Shown: in pieces, positions 9,093 to 17,376 of the stretch
How the letters are laid out: every line of letters starts with the position of its first letter
Position numbering within the stretch: the stretch's first letter is position 1
Assembly: GCA_964473455.1 (NCBI GenBank)
Contig: CAYYQX010000003.1
Location: forward strand, 62,001-126,000
DNA: 64,000 nucleotides
DNA from: JALELF01 sp964473455
GTDB lineage: Bacteria > Bacillota_I > Bacilli_A > RF39 > UBA660
Reading direction: 5' to 3'
The notes under the pieces: model-generated
The model's input: only the letters and a program-made list of their open reading frames with translations
What the model was told of the DNA's origin: nothing
The model's database searches: none
Program-made: the position numbers and the translations under genes

Positions 9093-9645
9093 TTCAGATA
9101 TGGTTAATATGAATTTTATCATTAAAGCGCTTTTATTTCTTTTATTTTCGGTTTCGGTTTTTTTAACTGAAAAGATAGACATTATCTACATCTTTTTAAT
9201 ATTTGAATTTATCATAGTTCTTGTGGCTAGAGTTCCCGTAGTTTTCTATTTAAAAATTAGACTACCTGAGATGATTTTTCTTTTAATAATTTTGTTACTA
9301 TTAATATTTTTCACAAGCACCCTAACATTAACTATTATTAAATTTGTAAGTATTTATTTTTATTTGAAAACTATGCTTTACTTTTCTTATAAAAAAAGTT
9401 CTTTTTTAAAGCTTTTTGTTAATAATCTGATCAAGCAAAACAAGATTAATAAATGTGTTTCAATTTTAGAAGATGAGTTTATTTCAAAAAAAGAACTATT
9501 TAATGTGGCTTTATATAAAACCAAAAAACAAAAACTTTTATTAGAATTAAAAACTTTTAAAGGGAACGCCCTAAATTTTTATGGTGTTGTTTTGTTATTT
9601 ATTCATCTTTTTTTGCCAATATTATCTTTAATGGAGCGCGTATGA
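9082..9645 (+). CDS. ecfT: EcfT-like membrane protein, reduced
   Basis: About 187 residues from ATG 9082 (GAAGGATG upstream; the in-frame ATG 9070 is less well placed). Four or five hydrophobic segments are followed by a basic region and a last helix. It occupies the EcfT position between ecfA2 and truA but is much shorter than the usual 260 residues, and I cannot find two clear A-R-[GS] coupling motifs. It overlaps ecfA2 by 11 bases and truA by 4. The name rests mainly on synteny; a generic small membrane protein is the alternative. Confidence 0.5.
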   Translation: MRNDSDMVNMNFIIKALLFLLFSVSVFLTEKIDIIYIFLIFEFIIVLVARVPVVFYLKIRLPEMIFLLIILLLLIFFTSTLTLTIIKFVSIYFYLKTMLYFSYKKSSFLKLFVNNLIKQNKINKCVSILEDEFISKKELFNVALYKTKKQKLLLELKTFKGNALNFYGVVLLFIHLFLPILSLMERV

Positions 9646-10364
9646 GATATTTAATGACCTTTAGTTATGATGGCTCAAACTACAGTGGTTACCAAAAGCA
9701 AAAAAGAGAAAGAAGCATTCAAGAAGAAATCGAAAAAGTTTTAAGTAAGATAAATAATAAAAAAACAGGTGTTGTAGCTTCTGGAAGAACAGATCGAAAA
9801 GTTCATGCCTTAAATCAAAGTGCTCATTTTGATTTGGATGTAAAAATAAATGAAGAAAAATTAAAAAAATCTTTGAATCAAATGTTGCCCAAAGACATTT
9901 ATATTAAAAAAATTGAAGCAAAAAATAATGATTTTCACGCACGGTTTGATGTCAAAAAAAAATTATATATTTATAAAATAAACATTGGAGAATATAATCC
10001 TTTAGAGAAAGATTATATATATCAGTATAATAAAAGTCTTGATGTTGAAGAAATGAGAAAAAATATAAAATATTTTGAAGGGACCAACAATTTTAAAACT
10101 TTTTGTAAGGGAACATCTACTGATAAAGATTTTGTCAGAACTATTTTTAAAGCAAATATAAAGGTTAATAAAGACATTGTTATTATTTCTTTTTTAGGAA
10201 CTGGTTTTTTAAGATATATGGTAAGAAATATGGTCGGGCTTTTAATTGAAATTGGCGAAGGAAAAAAGTACAATATCAAAGAGCTATTTGAAAGTGAAGA
10301 TCGAACAAGGGCCGGTAAAATAGCTAACCCAGAAGGTTTATATTTAAAAAAAGTATATTATTAA
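9642..10364 (+). CDS. truA: tRNA pseudouridine(38-40) synthase TruA
   Basis: A 240-residue enzyme that isomerises uridines 38-40 in tRNA anticodon arms. The catalytic block is SGRTDRKVHALNQ, with the nucleophile Asp51; most TruA proteins read GRTDAGVHA, so AG to RK is a local variation that keeps the Asp and the His. The motifs FHARFDVKKKLYIYKI and the C-terminal RYMVRNMVGLLIEIG are typical. Length is normal. ATG overlaps the preceding stop by four bases, the usual coupling with ecfT in Bacilli. Confidence 0.93.
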   Translation: MRYLMTFSYDGSNYSGYQKQKRERSIQEEIEKVLSKINNKKTGVVASGRTDRKVHALNQSAHFDLDVKINEEKLKKSLNQMLPKDIYIKKIEAKNNDFHARFDVKKKLYIYKINIGEYNPLEKDYIYQYNKSLDVEEMRKNIKYFEGTNNFKTFCKGTSTDKDFVRTIFKANIKVNKDIVIISFLGTGFLRYMVRNMVGLLIEIGEGKKYNIKELFESEDRTRAGKIANPEGLYLKKVYY

Positions 10365-10432
10365 ATATAAACTTTTTATATTGAATAAAATCTTTAAATT
10401 AGTGTATAATTGAAAAAGATGGAGTTGAGTAA

Positions 10433-12052
10433 ATGAAAAAAGACGGTTTTGTAAAAGGAGCTTTAATCTCAACGATTTGCATTTTATTTAGTAAAATACT
10501 AGGTATTATATATGTAATACCTTTTTATAGTATAATAGGCAAACAAGGTGGGGCATTGTATGGGTATGCATACAATATTTATATTTTATTTTTAAGTTTG
10601 GCAACAGTGGGAATTCCACTTGCGATTTCTAAAATAATAAGTGAGTATGCGACTCTTGGGTTTGAAGATGCTAAAAAAAGATCTTATAAAATATCTAAAA
10701 TAATTACAACAACAATGGCTGTAGTTGTAACTATTGGCTTGTTTTTTGGAGCGCCAGCGATTGCTAATGAGATTATGAAGGGTGTAACGGACGGAAATAA
10801 GGTTGAAGATATTGCGTTAACAATTAGAATAGCGTCAAGTGCAATATTTTTTGCAACGTTACTCGCAACAACAAGAGGTTATCTACAAGGACAAAAATAT
10901 ATTACTTCTTCTTCAATAAGCCAAGTTGTTGAACAATTAGTAAGAGTAATTGTTATCGTTGTTGGCAGTTATATTTTTATGAAGTTGTATGGTATTAAAG
11001 AAGCTGTTTGTGTTGCTATTTTTGGGGCAACAGTAGGAGCAATAATTTCTTTAGTTTATTTGAAAATTAAGGCAAGGAAATTAAAGTCTTTAGAAGTGAA
11101 AGATTATGTAATAAAAGAAGAAGAGAAAAAAATTACTAACAAGCAGATATTTAAAAAGATAATTATTTATACTGTACCTTTTGTGATTATAAGTATAATT
11201 GCTTCTTTGTATGTTAATGTTGATTCGCTTTTTTCAGTTAAAATATTGAAATCTCTTAATTACAATACAGCAGATGCGGAAGCTATTGTTAGTTATATTA
11301 CGACTTGGGGAATGAAGTTAAATATGATAGTTACATCTATCTCATCAGGTTTTGTTGTGAGTTTACTACCTAATATTACAAGTGATTTTATAAGTAAAAA
11401 CAGTACGGCAATTAAGTCTAAAATAAACAAAACAGTTCAGGCTTTAGTAGTTATTTTGCTTCCAATGGTAGTTGGCCTAAGTTTACTAGCGGCTCCTGTT
11501 TGGACAGTTTTTTATGGATATAATGAAGTCGGAGCAGATGTGTTCACATATAGTATTTTTGCGGGTTTTTTTGTTTCTATTTATACAAATGTTAATGTAA
11601 TAATGCAGTCGGTAGGACTATATAAAAAAGTTTATATAAGTTGGGGAAGCGGACTATTGTTTAAATTGCTTATGAATGGAGTTTTAATTAAATTATTTTA
11701 TGATCTTGGACTTCCGGCTTATTATGGCTCAACAACGGCAAGTATTATAGGTTATAGTATCTCAACAATTTTTTGCTTAATAGCGCTTAGAAAAGAATTT
11801 AAAATTGATTATAGAGAGACTATAAAAACAATATTGATTTCTTTATTTGCGGTAGGCGTTATGACAGGTGTGATTAAGATTTTACAAAACTTTATTCATT
11901 TTTCTACAACTAGTAAATTTTCGGCCATTTTAAATATTTCTATATTTGCTATAATTGGCGGAGGAATATATGGCCTTATTATTTATAAGTCTGGAATATA
12001 TAAGAGATTATTTAAAAGAAGAAAAATAAAAGTTGAAGTGCCGTTATCTTGA
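10433..12052 (+). CDS. MOP-superfamily flippase (SpoVB/MurJ-like polysaccharide transporter)
   Basis: A 539-residue polytopic membrane protein with about 14 hydrophobic segments. The N terminus (FVKGALISTICILFSKILGI...IPFYSIIGKQGGALYGYAYN) is characteristic of the SpoVB/YtgP branch of the Polysacc_synt family. In Bacilli these include the lipid II flippase, so flipping of lipid-linked wall precursors is the likely role, though SpoVB-type paralogues may do other exports. It is preceded by GGAG and stands alone between truA and the small HTH gene. Substrate is inferred. Confidence 0.82.
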   Translation: MKKDGFVKGALISTICILFSKILGIIYVIPFYSIIGKQGGALYGYAYNIYILFLSLATVGIPLAISKIISEYATLGFEDAKKRSYKISKIITTTMAVVVTIGLFFGAPAIANEIMKGVTDGNKVEDIALTIRIASSAIFFATLLATTRGYLQGQKYITSSSISQVVEQLVRVIVIVVGSYIFMKLYGIKEAVCVAIFGATVGAIISLVYLKIKARKLKSLEVKDYVIKEEEKKITNKQIFKKIIIYTVPFVIISIIASLYVNVDSLFSVKILKSLNYNTADAEAIVSYITTWGMKLNMIVTSISSGFVVSLLPNITSDFISKNSTAIKSKINKTVQALVVILLPMVVGLSLLAAPVWTVFYGYNEVGADVFTYSIFAGFFVSIYTNVNVIMQSVGLYKKVYISWGSGLLFKLLMNGVLIKLFYDLGLPAYYGSTTASIIGYSISTIFCLIALRKEFKIDYRETIKTILISLFAVGVMTGVIKILQNFIHFSTTSKFSAILNISIFAIIGGGIYGLIIYKSGIYKRLFKRRKIKVEVPLS

Positions 12053-12077
12053 TAAAATATTACTTTTATGTTATAAT
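12049..12077 (+). promoter_or_regulatory. Near-consensus promoter for the small HTH gene
   Basis: TTGATA (12049-12054), exactly 17 bases, TATAAT (12072-12077). The -35 overlaps the end of the flippase gene. Transcription would start about nine bases before ATG 12093. Confidence 0.75.
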
Positions 12078-12092
12078 TTATTTGGTGAAATT

Positions 12093-12419
12093 ATGAATAA
12101 AAAAGAAATCGCTTATGATTTGATAAAAAGAAAATTGGAAGATAATAGTTTTATGACATACAAAGAGATTGCTGAGATTACGGGTTATCATCCAAAATAT
12201 TTATTGAAATTAAAAAAAGAAGTGCAAAGTAACACTATTAATTTGATTCATCAAAATAAAGGGCGTCAACCTATTAATACCATTAGTGAAGAAGAGAAAA
12301 AATATATAACAAGTTTATATAAAAGAAGCCACGCTAGTATCAGAAGATTTGTAAAGTTTTATGGCAAGAGAAGTTATTCGTGTGTATATAATGTGTTAAA
12401 AGAAGAAGGCTTAATTTGA
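12093..12419 (+). CDS. Solo ISNCY/IS1202-type transposase N-terminal HTH protein
   Basis: A 108-residue protein from ATG 12093; an in-frame ATG at 12033 lies inside the flippase gene and upstream of the promoter, so it is rejected. The order is a helix-turn-helix (YKEIAEITGYHPKYLLKLKK), then NKGRQPINTISEEEKKYITSLYK, then SYSCVYNVLKEEGLI. These match the N-terminal DNA-binding part of ISNCY-family transposases (HTH, HGNxGRxP..., then YxTVYKILKxxGI), but the protein stops exactly where the catalytic DDE region would begin. No inverted repeats are evident. It may be a domesticated regulator or a transposase remnant; the intact promoter favours a working gene. Confidence 0.6.
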   Translation: MNKKEIAYDLIKRKLEDNSFMTYKEIAEITGYHPKYLLKLKKEVQSNTINLIHQNKGRQPINTISEEEKKYITSLYKRSHASIRRFVKFYGKRSYSCVYNVLKEEGLI

Positions 12420-12443
12420 ATTATGTTAAATAATGTGATTCTA

Positions 12444-12472
12444 TTGAGATACCTTCTTTTTTTTGTTATACT
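12444..12472 (+). promoter_or_regulatory. Promoter for hpf
   Basis: TTGAGA (12444-12449), 17-base spacer, TATACT (12467-12472), immediately upstream of the hpf ribosome binding site. Confidence 0.6.
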
Positions 12473-12489
12473 TTTATTAGAGAGGATGG

Positions 12490-13029
12490 ATGAATATGGA
12501 AACTTTGATTCGAGGAGAAAAAGTTAAAATAACCTCAGCTATAAAAGAATATGTTGAAGCAAAGATTGGAAAACTAGATAAATATTTTGGGGATCCTACA
12601 AATATTAAGGCTTATGTTTTAGCAAAAATACGTTCAAATGAACAAAGCGTAGAAGTCACTATTCCAATAAAAAATGTAACGCTAAGAGCGGAAGAAAAAA
12701 ACAATGACTTGTATGCAGCGATTGATTTAGTTATAGATAAATTAGAAGGACAAATAAGAAAAAACAAAACGAGAATGTTAAGTAGAAAGCACCGCGAAAA
12801 ACTTATTGAATTAAATCTAGATTTTGATGTTGAAAAAAATGAAAAAGAAAACAAAAAGATTGTAAAGGAAAAAACAATTGATGCCAAACCAATGAGTAGA
12901 GAAGAAGCAATTCTTCAAATGGAATTAACAGATCATGATTTCTTTGTCTTTAAGGACGAAAGAACACTGGAAACAACAATAGTATATAAAAGAAAAGACA
13001 ATAATTATGGTATTATAAATACGAAATAG
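12490..13029 (+). CDS. hpf: Ribosome hibernation promoting factor, long form
   Basis: A 179-residue protein. The N-terminal S30AE domain (about 1-105) starts LIRGEKVKITSAIKEYVEAKIGKLDKYF. After a charged linker comes the C-terminal dimerisation domain with AKPMSREEAILQMELTDHDFFVFKDERT and ending NYGIINTK. This two-domain form pairs 70S ribosomes into inactive 100S dimers in stationary phase. ATG 12490 is used; ATG 12496 in frame would have better spacing from AGAGGA, and the difference is two residues. Confidence 0.93.
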   Translation: MNMETLIRGEKVKITSAIKEYVEAKIGKLDKYFGDPTNIKAYVLAKIRSNEQSVEVTIPIKNVTLRAEEKNNDLYAAIDLVIDKLEGQIRKNKTRMLSRKHREKLIELNLDFDVEKNEKENKKIVKEKTIDAKPMSREEAILQMELTDHDFFVFKDERTLETTIVYKRKDNNYGIINTK

Positions 13030-13092
13030 CAATTAAAACTTTATTTTATTTATCTTTTATTATATAATTTATATAGTAGAGGAGAAATAAAA

Positions 13093-13764
13093 ATGGAGTT
13101 TTTTTTAGACAATATAATACCAATTTTATCGATTATATTACCTGTTTGGGTCACTTTATATACGGTTAGTAAGATGATTAAAGCCCGTACTCATGAGAAC
13201 CATCAACCACATTTGATTTTGGAAGATGTTGAACGAGTTGAAAAAATAAATAAATATAATTATTATTTAACTCTTTTTGGTAAAAATTTTTGTGCGGCTA
13301 ATAAAAAATTTATAGAAGAAGATGCGATTATTAACAATAAAGAAATTATAAGTGTTAATATTGTTCTTACTAACATCGGGTATGGTGTGGCAACAAATAT
13401 AAAGTTTTATGATTTGTTGACGGGTAAGCAAGTATACGGCAGTCAGGATTCGAGTTTTAATAAAAGTCAAAAGTTATTTACAACTTTTGATATAGCAGAT
13501 AAGGAAACTAAAAAAGTTCCAGCTCAAATTATTGGCAACATTTTATTTGAAGACGGAAATATTAACGAGGAGCACAACCGTATCTTATGTGTTTATAAAG
13601 ACTTAAACAATATTACGGATAGTTTTATAATGATTATTAATGTTAAAAACAATTCTTTTTATGATTATTCTGCTTATCAGCCTTCTTCGGCAAGTTATAA
13701 AAGATGGGTTAAAGAAAATAAAAAACAATATAAAAAAATAATTAGACAATATTCACATTCTTAA
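13093..13764 (+). CDS. Single-pass membrane protein, unknown function
   Basis: A 223-residue protein with one N-terminal membrane helix (NIIPILSIILPVWVTLYTV, about 7-25) and a soluble domain. The soluble part contains VNIVLTNIGYGVATNIKFYDLL, which resembles the 'N-x-G-x-G-x-A' beta pattern seen in small Ig-like or COG1361-type domains, but I do not recognise a family. AGAGGAGAAATAAAA precedes ATG 13093, and the stop is followed ten bases later by galE, so the two may be co-transcribed. Confidence 0.6.
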   Translation: MEFFLDNIIPILSIILPVWVTLYTVSKMIKARTHENHQPHLILEDVERVEKINKYNYYLTLFGKNFCAANKKFIEEDAIINNKEIISVNIVLTNIGYGVATNIKFYDLLTGKQVYGSQDSSFNKSQKLFTTFDIADKETKKVPAQIIGNILFEDGNINEEHNRILCVYKDLNNITDSFIMIINVKNNSFYDYSAYQPSSASYKRWVKENKKQYKKIIRQYSHS

Positions 13765-13774
13765 GGAGGGCTTT

Positions 13775-14764
13775 ATGATTCTTGTAACTGGTGGGGCAGG
13801 ATATATTGGAAGTCATACAGTAGTAGAACTGTTAAATGAAAATTATGGTGTTGTAATAGTTGATGATTTTTCTAATTCTAATAAAGAAGTTTTAGAAAAT
13901 ATAAAAAAAATTACTAATAAAGATTTTAAGTTTTATGAAGCAAACCTAAAAAATAAGACTAAGTTAGAGGAAGTTTTTAAAGAAAACAGCATTGAGTGTG
14001 TTATCCATTTTGCAGGATTTAAGGCAGTTGGTGAATCAACTAGCGAACCGCTTAAATATTATGATAACAATTTAATTTCTACGATAACTTTGCTTGAGGT
14101 AATGCAAAAGTATAATTGTAAAAAAATTGTGTTTTCTTCAAGTGCGACAGTTTATGGAGTACCAAAAGAGTTGCCGATTAAAGAAGATGCTTTTCTTTCA
14201 ACCACTAATCCATATGGAACAACAAAATTAATGATTGAAATGATGTTAAAGGATTTGGCTTTCTCTGATAAAGATTTTTCAATATCAGTTTTAAGGTATT
14301 TTAATCCAATCGGGGCTCACAAAAGTGGTTTGATTGGTGAGGATCCAAAAGGAATTCCAAATAATTTAATGCCTTATATTGTTAGAGTTGCAACAGGATC
14401 ATTAGATTGTTTAAATGTCTTTGGAAACGATTATGATACAAAAGATGGGACAGGAGTAAGAGATTACATTCACGTTGTAGATTTAGCGAAAGGCCATATT
14501 AAAGCAATTCAACATTTGGTAAAAGGAATTAATTATTATAATCTTGGTACAGGTAAAGGTTATAGTGTTTTAGAAATTATTACTGCTTTTGAGAAAACAA
14601 ATAATATTAAATTAAATTACAAAATTGTTGAACGCCGTCCGGGAGATATTGCGGCGTGTTACGCAGATCCAACTAAGGCTTTGAAAGAACTGGATTGGAA
14701 AGCAGAACTTACAATTGAAGATATGTGCAAAGATAGTTATAATTATATTAAGATAATAAATTGA
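13775..14764 (+). CDS. galE: UDP-glucose 4-epimerase
   Basis: A 329-residue short-chain dehydrogenase/reductase that interconverts UDP-glucose and UDP-galactose for surface glycans. NAD-binding GGAGYIGSH is at 6-14; the active-site block SSSATVYG is at 121-128 and the catalytic YxxxK is Tyr147/Lys151 (NPYGTTK). FNPIGAH, VRDYIHVVDLAKGH and the C-terminal RRPGDIAACYADPTKA are also typical. AAGGAGGG precedes ATG. Length is normal. The closest alternative, a UDP-GlcNAc epimerase, cannot be excluded from motifs alone. Confidence 0.93.
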   Translation: MILVTGGAGYIGSHTVVELLNENYGVVIVDDFSNSNKEVLENIKKITNKDFKFYEANLKNKTKLEEVFKENSIECVIHFAGFKAVGESTSEPLKYYDNNLISTITLLEVMQKYNCKKIVFSSSATVYGVPKELPIKEDAFLSTTNPYGTTKLMIEMMLKDLAFSDKDFSISVLRYFNPIGAHKSGLIGEDPKGIPNNLMPYIVRVATGSLDCLNVFGNDYDTKDGTGVRDYIHVVDLAKGHIKAIQHLVKGINYYNLGTGKGYSVLEIITAFEKTNNIKLNYKIVERRPGDIAACYADPTKALKELDWKAELTIEDMCKDSYNYIKIIN

Positions 14765-14812
14765 CATAAAGGGCTTTATGTAGTAATCTATGTCTAGAAA
14801 AAGAGGAAAAAA

Positions 14813-15109
14813 ATGAACGAGTCGGGGAACAAATTAAGAGTTCAAATAAACGGAGCGAAAAAAGAAGCGACGGTTTTAGATATATTTTCTATAGATAAAT
14901 ATCCAGATAAAGAATATATTATTTATTATCTTGATGATACTGCAAAGGACAATGTCCTTGTTTCTGTATTGGAACAAAGTGATACAGATGTTGTTTTTAA
15001 AGATATAAAAAATGAAAATGAATGGAAAGATGTCCAAGTTGAAGTAGTAAACAAAGAGAAGCAGTTAAAAGAGATGAATGATCGTCTTGATGTTATAGGG
15101 GGAGAATAA
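14813..15109 (+). CDS. Small acidic protein, DUF1292-like
   Basis: A 98-residue cytoplasmic protein. The pattern KEYIIYYLDDTAKDNVLVSVLEQ followed by EWKDVQVEV resembles the DUF1292 (YrzB) layout (YVLYYP...EIYASxxxP...EEWDxIE). The C terminus is charged and helical. Its stop overlaps the next ATG by one base (TAATG), so it is translationally coupled to the large coiled-coil protein, suggesting that the two work together. Family assignment is moderate; function unknown. Confidence 0.55.
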   Translation: MNESGNKLRVQINGAKKEATVLDIFSIDKYPDKEYIIYYLDDTAKDNVLVSVLEQSDTDVVFKDIKNENEWKDVQVEVVNKEKQLKEMNDRLDVIGGE

Positions 15110-17121
15110 TGGCAAACGAAGAAGAAATTAGTGAAAAAATTAAAAGTGAATATTTAAGTAAAGAAATGGCTTTTGATTTGTTAGAGAAGAAGATAGTTGA
15201 AACTAGTAAAAGCCTTGCAGAAAAAAAAGTAGAATTAGAAAAAATGAGGAGTCAAGGTGTTCGTAAAATCAATGGTCGCCAATTTAAACTGCTAGATCGA
15301 GAAATAACTAAGTTAAGTGGTTTTTTACGTGTTTTAATGATAGAAAAGGACAGGTTAATAGCAAATAAAGATTCTTCTTTTTTAAATAAAAAATTAGAAG
15401 ATTTGGACTATAAATACGCGGAAAGTGAAGCTAAAAAAAACAGGGCAGCAAAAGTAGCAGAAGGCCTTCTTGCTTCTGGTCAAATGAAACCAAAAGGCTT
15501 TGATAAGCAAAAAAAAATAATGGACGAAGAAGAAAAACGTCAAAAAAAAATTCGTAAACAGGAAGAAGAAGTACTTAGTGAAATATACAAAGGTCTTTTT
15601 AAGAAAGCACAAAAAATAGCCTATAGAGAAGCTAAGTGTACTGGGTATAATCAAATGCGTTCTTCACTTAGAACTGAAATGGAGAGGGCAGAAGGTATAG
15701 TTCAAAAAATATTTAAAGCTATCCCAATGGCTAAAATGGCGCATTATAAATTATGGGAATGGCGCCACGGAAGGCGTATGTTCCATTTTATAAAGAAAGA
15801 GCAAGGCTTAGTTTCAGAAGATGAAAGAGAACTACGTAGACAGTTAGACAGAATTGTAGTTTTATCTGGGAGAAACCCTTTAGTAGCTCTTAATGTGTTT
15901 GTTGAAAGAAAACTTTCAAATGAAAATGCAATAGCTGAATTTCAAATTAAAAAAAAGAAAAAATGGCTTAATAATCTAACACCAGAAGAATTAGATGAGT
16001 TAGAGCAATCTATTGAACAAGTTGTTGCAAAGTCCGATGGCCAAGGCATTTTACTTTATTATCCATTTTTAAAAAAGTATCAAAGTATAATGAATAAAAT
16101 AAATATTGCTAGGGAAGAGTCTACTATCATTGATTCTCATATGTCTTTTTTTGAAAGGCTTGGGAATAAACTGGAACCTTTTTATCAAAAAGCAAAGGCA
16201 AAGTTAAAAAATTCTATCGAAAAATTTTTAGATTCAATAAATGGGGATTCAAATGCCAGCGAAATAGACGATGATAGTATTAAGAAACAAATAGAACAGT
16301 ATGTAGGACAGTTAAGTAATGACATCCCAGAAATGGACATAAAAGAATTAGATAAGTTATTATTTTACTTAGAAGAAATTTTTAATCAATTATCTACTGC
16401 TGAAAACTTTAATCTCAAAGAGATTGAATTTTTAAAAGAAAATATAGTTGGCTTAATTGAGGATAGAAAAGAGTTTTTATTACAGCAAGAAGGTGTTGAA
16501 AACCCAGAAAACAGTTATGAAATTCTTAATCCTGAAGTAACTTCTCGTCCTTTTTTGGAAGAAGGTATACCAACTTTTGCACCTGCCGTGGAAGCACAGG
16601 CATTTTCAAATCCACTAGTTGGAAAAGAACAAGACACAGAAGATTTTTTTGAAAATTTTTATCCACAAAACGAAGAACCAAAGAGAAACGAAACAGTAGG
16701 GCCAAATATAGATATTATACAACTTTCATTAAATGGTAAAAATTTGCAGGAATTAGAAGAACAACTTGTTTGGGTAAATTTGGGGATTAATGAAGCAAAC
16801 AGGGATGGGCAAGATTTAAGCTATTGGATAAAATTAAAAGAAATGACAGAAAATCAACTTGCTAAACTAGAAAGTTTGAGAGAAGAACAGGAAGTATTAC
16901 AAGAACAAGATTCTGAAACTGGTAAAAAAAAAATAGATAAATCAGAAAACAATTGGGCAGGAGGGCTTTTTGAAACAGAAGAAGCTTTAAAAGCGTTTCA
17001 AAGGGGTGTAATGGATTTAAAAAAGAACTTAACTCCAGAAGAAAGAAAAAGAATAACTTCAGCAAGAAAAAAAATTCAAGCAGAAATTGCAGAATTAGAA
17101 GAAGCAGCCAAGCAAAGATAG
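15109..17121 (+). CDS. Large cytoplasmic coiled-coil protein
   Basis: A 670-residue protein with no signal or membrane segment. It is rich in Lys, Glu and Leu with long heptad-like stretches at about 1-60, 100-190, 270-370 and 540-670. A basic middle (MAKMAHYKLWEWRHGRRMFHF) may bind nucleic acid or membrane. I do not recognise a family. Coupling to the DUF1292-like gene implies a joint role, perhaps structural. A fairly strong promoter and T-box follow immediately, so the transcription unit ends near here. Confidence 0.6.
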   Translation: MANEEEISEKIKSEYLSKEMAFDLLEKKIVETSKSLAEKKVELEKMRSQGVRKINGRQFKLLDREITKLSGFLRVLMIEKDRLIANKDSSFLNKKLEDLDYKYAESEAKKNRAAKVAEGLLASGQMKPKGFDKQKKIMDEEEKRQKKIRKQEEEVLSEIYKGLFKKAQKIAYREAKCTGYNQMRSSLRTEMERAEGIVQKIFKAIPMAKMAHYKLWEWRHGRRMFHFIKKEQGLVSEDERELRRQLDRIVVLSGRNPLVALNVFVERKLSNENAIAEFQIKKKKKWLNNLTPEELDELEQSIEQVVAKSDGQGILLYYPFLKKYQSIMNKINIAREESTIIDSHMSFFERLGNKLEPFYQKAKAKLKNSIEKFLDSINGDSNASEIDDDSIKKQIEQYVGQLSNDIPEMDIKELDKLLFYLEEIFNQLSTAENFNLKEIEFLKENIVGLIEDRKEFLLQQEGVENPENSYEILNPEVTSRPFLEEGIPTFAPAVEAQAFSNPLVGKEQDTEDFFENFYPQNEEPKRNETVGPNIDIIQLSLNGKNLQELEEQLVWVNLGINEANRDGQDLSYWIKLKEMTENQLAKLESLREEQEVLQEQDSETGKKKIDKSENNWAGGLFETEEALKAFQRGVMDLKKNLTPEERKRITSARKKIQAEIAELEEAAKQR

Positions 17122-17128
17122 TAAAAGA

Positions 17129-17157
17129 TTGACATTAACTCAAGTATAAGATATATT
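17129..17157 (+). promoter_or_regulatory. Consensus promoter of the asnS T-box operon
   Basis: TTGACA (17129-17134), 17-base spacer, TATATT (17152-17157). Transcription would begin near 17164, at the foot of the T-box leader. Confidence 0.75.
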
Positions 17158-17159
17158 AT

Positions 17160-17362
17160 AAGAAGAAACGAAGAAGTGAAGAAGTAGTACTACAATTATT
17201 ACAGAAAGCTAGTGGTTAGTGGAAACTAGTATAAAAGTAGTATGAAAAAACAATCATGGAGTTTAATGGAGAAGTCCTATATAACTTTAAGAGATATCAG
17301 TTATGATAAGAAGGGTGGCACCGCAACTATTTTGCCCCTTTGTTGGTCATAACTTTTTTATT
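17160..17362 (+). promoter_or_regulatory. T-box leader (Asn specifier) of asnS
   Basis: A tRNA-sensing T-box riboswitch. The T-box sequence AAGGGTGGCACCGC is at 17311-17324. Stem I has AGTA on its 5' side and GAA then AAC-A on its 3' side; AAC at 17249-17251 fits an Asn specifier followed by the usual purine. The terminator pairs AGTTATGA (17299-17306) with TCATAACT (17347-17354), followed by T6. Uncharged tRNA-Asn should favour the antiterminator and asnS expression. Secondary structure was inferred by eye. Confidence 0.88.
17299..17362 (+). terminator. T-box regulated terminator before asnS
   Basis: Outer stem AGTTATGA/TCATAACT with inner AAGGG/CCCCTT pairing, then TTTTTT. It contains the T-box itself, so formation competes with the antiterminator. 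Confidence 0.8.
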
Positions 17363-17376
17363 ATTAGGAGGAAAAC

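Noticed and set aside
12033..12092. Upstream ATG for the solo HTH protein
   Set aside because: It lies within the flippase gene and before the consensus promoter; ATG 12093 follows GGTGAAATT.
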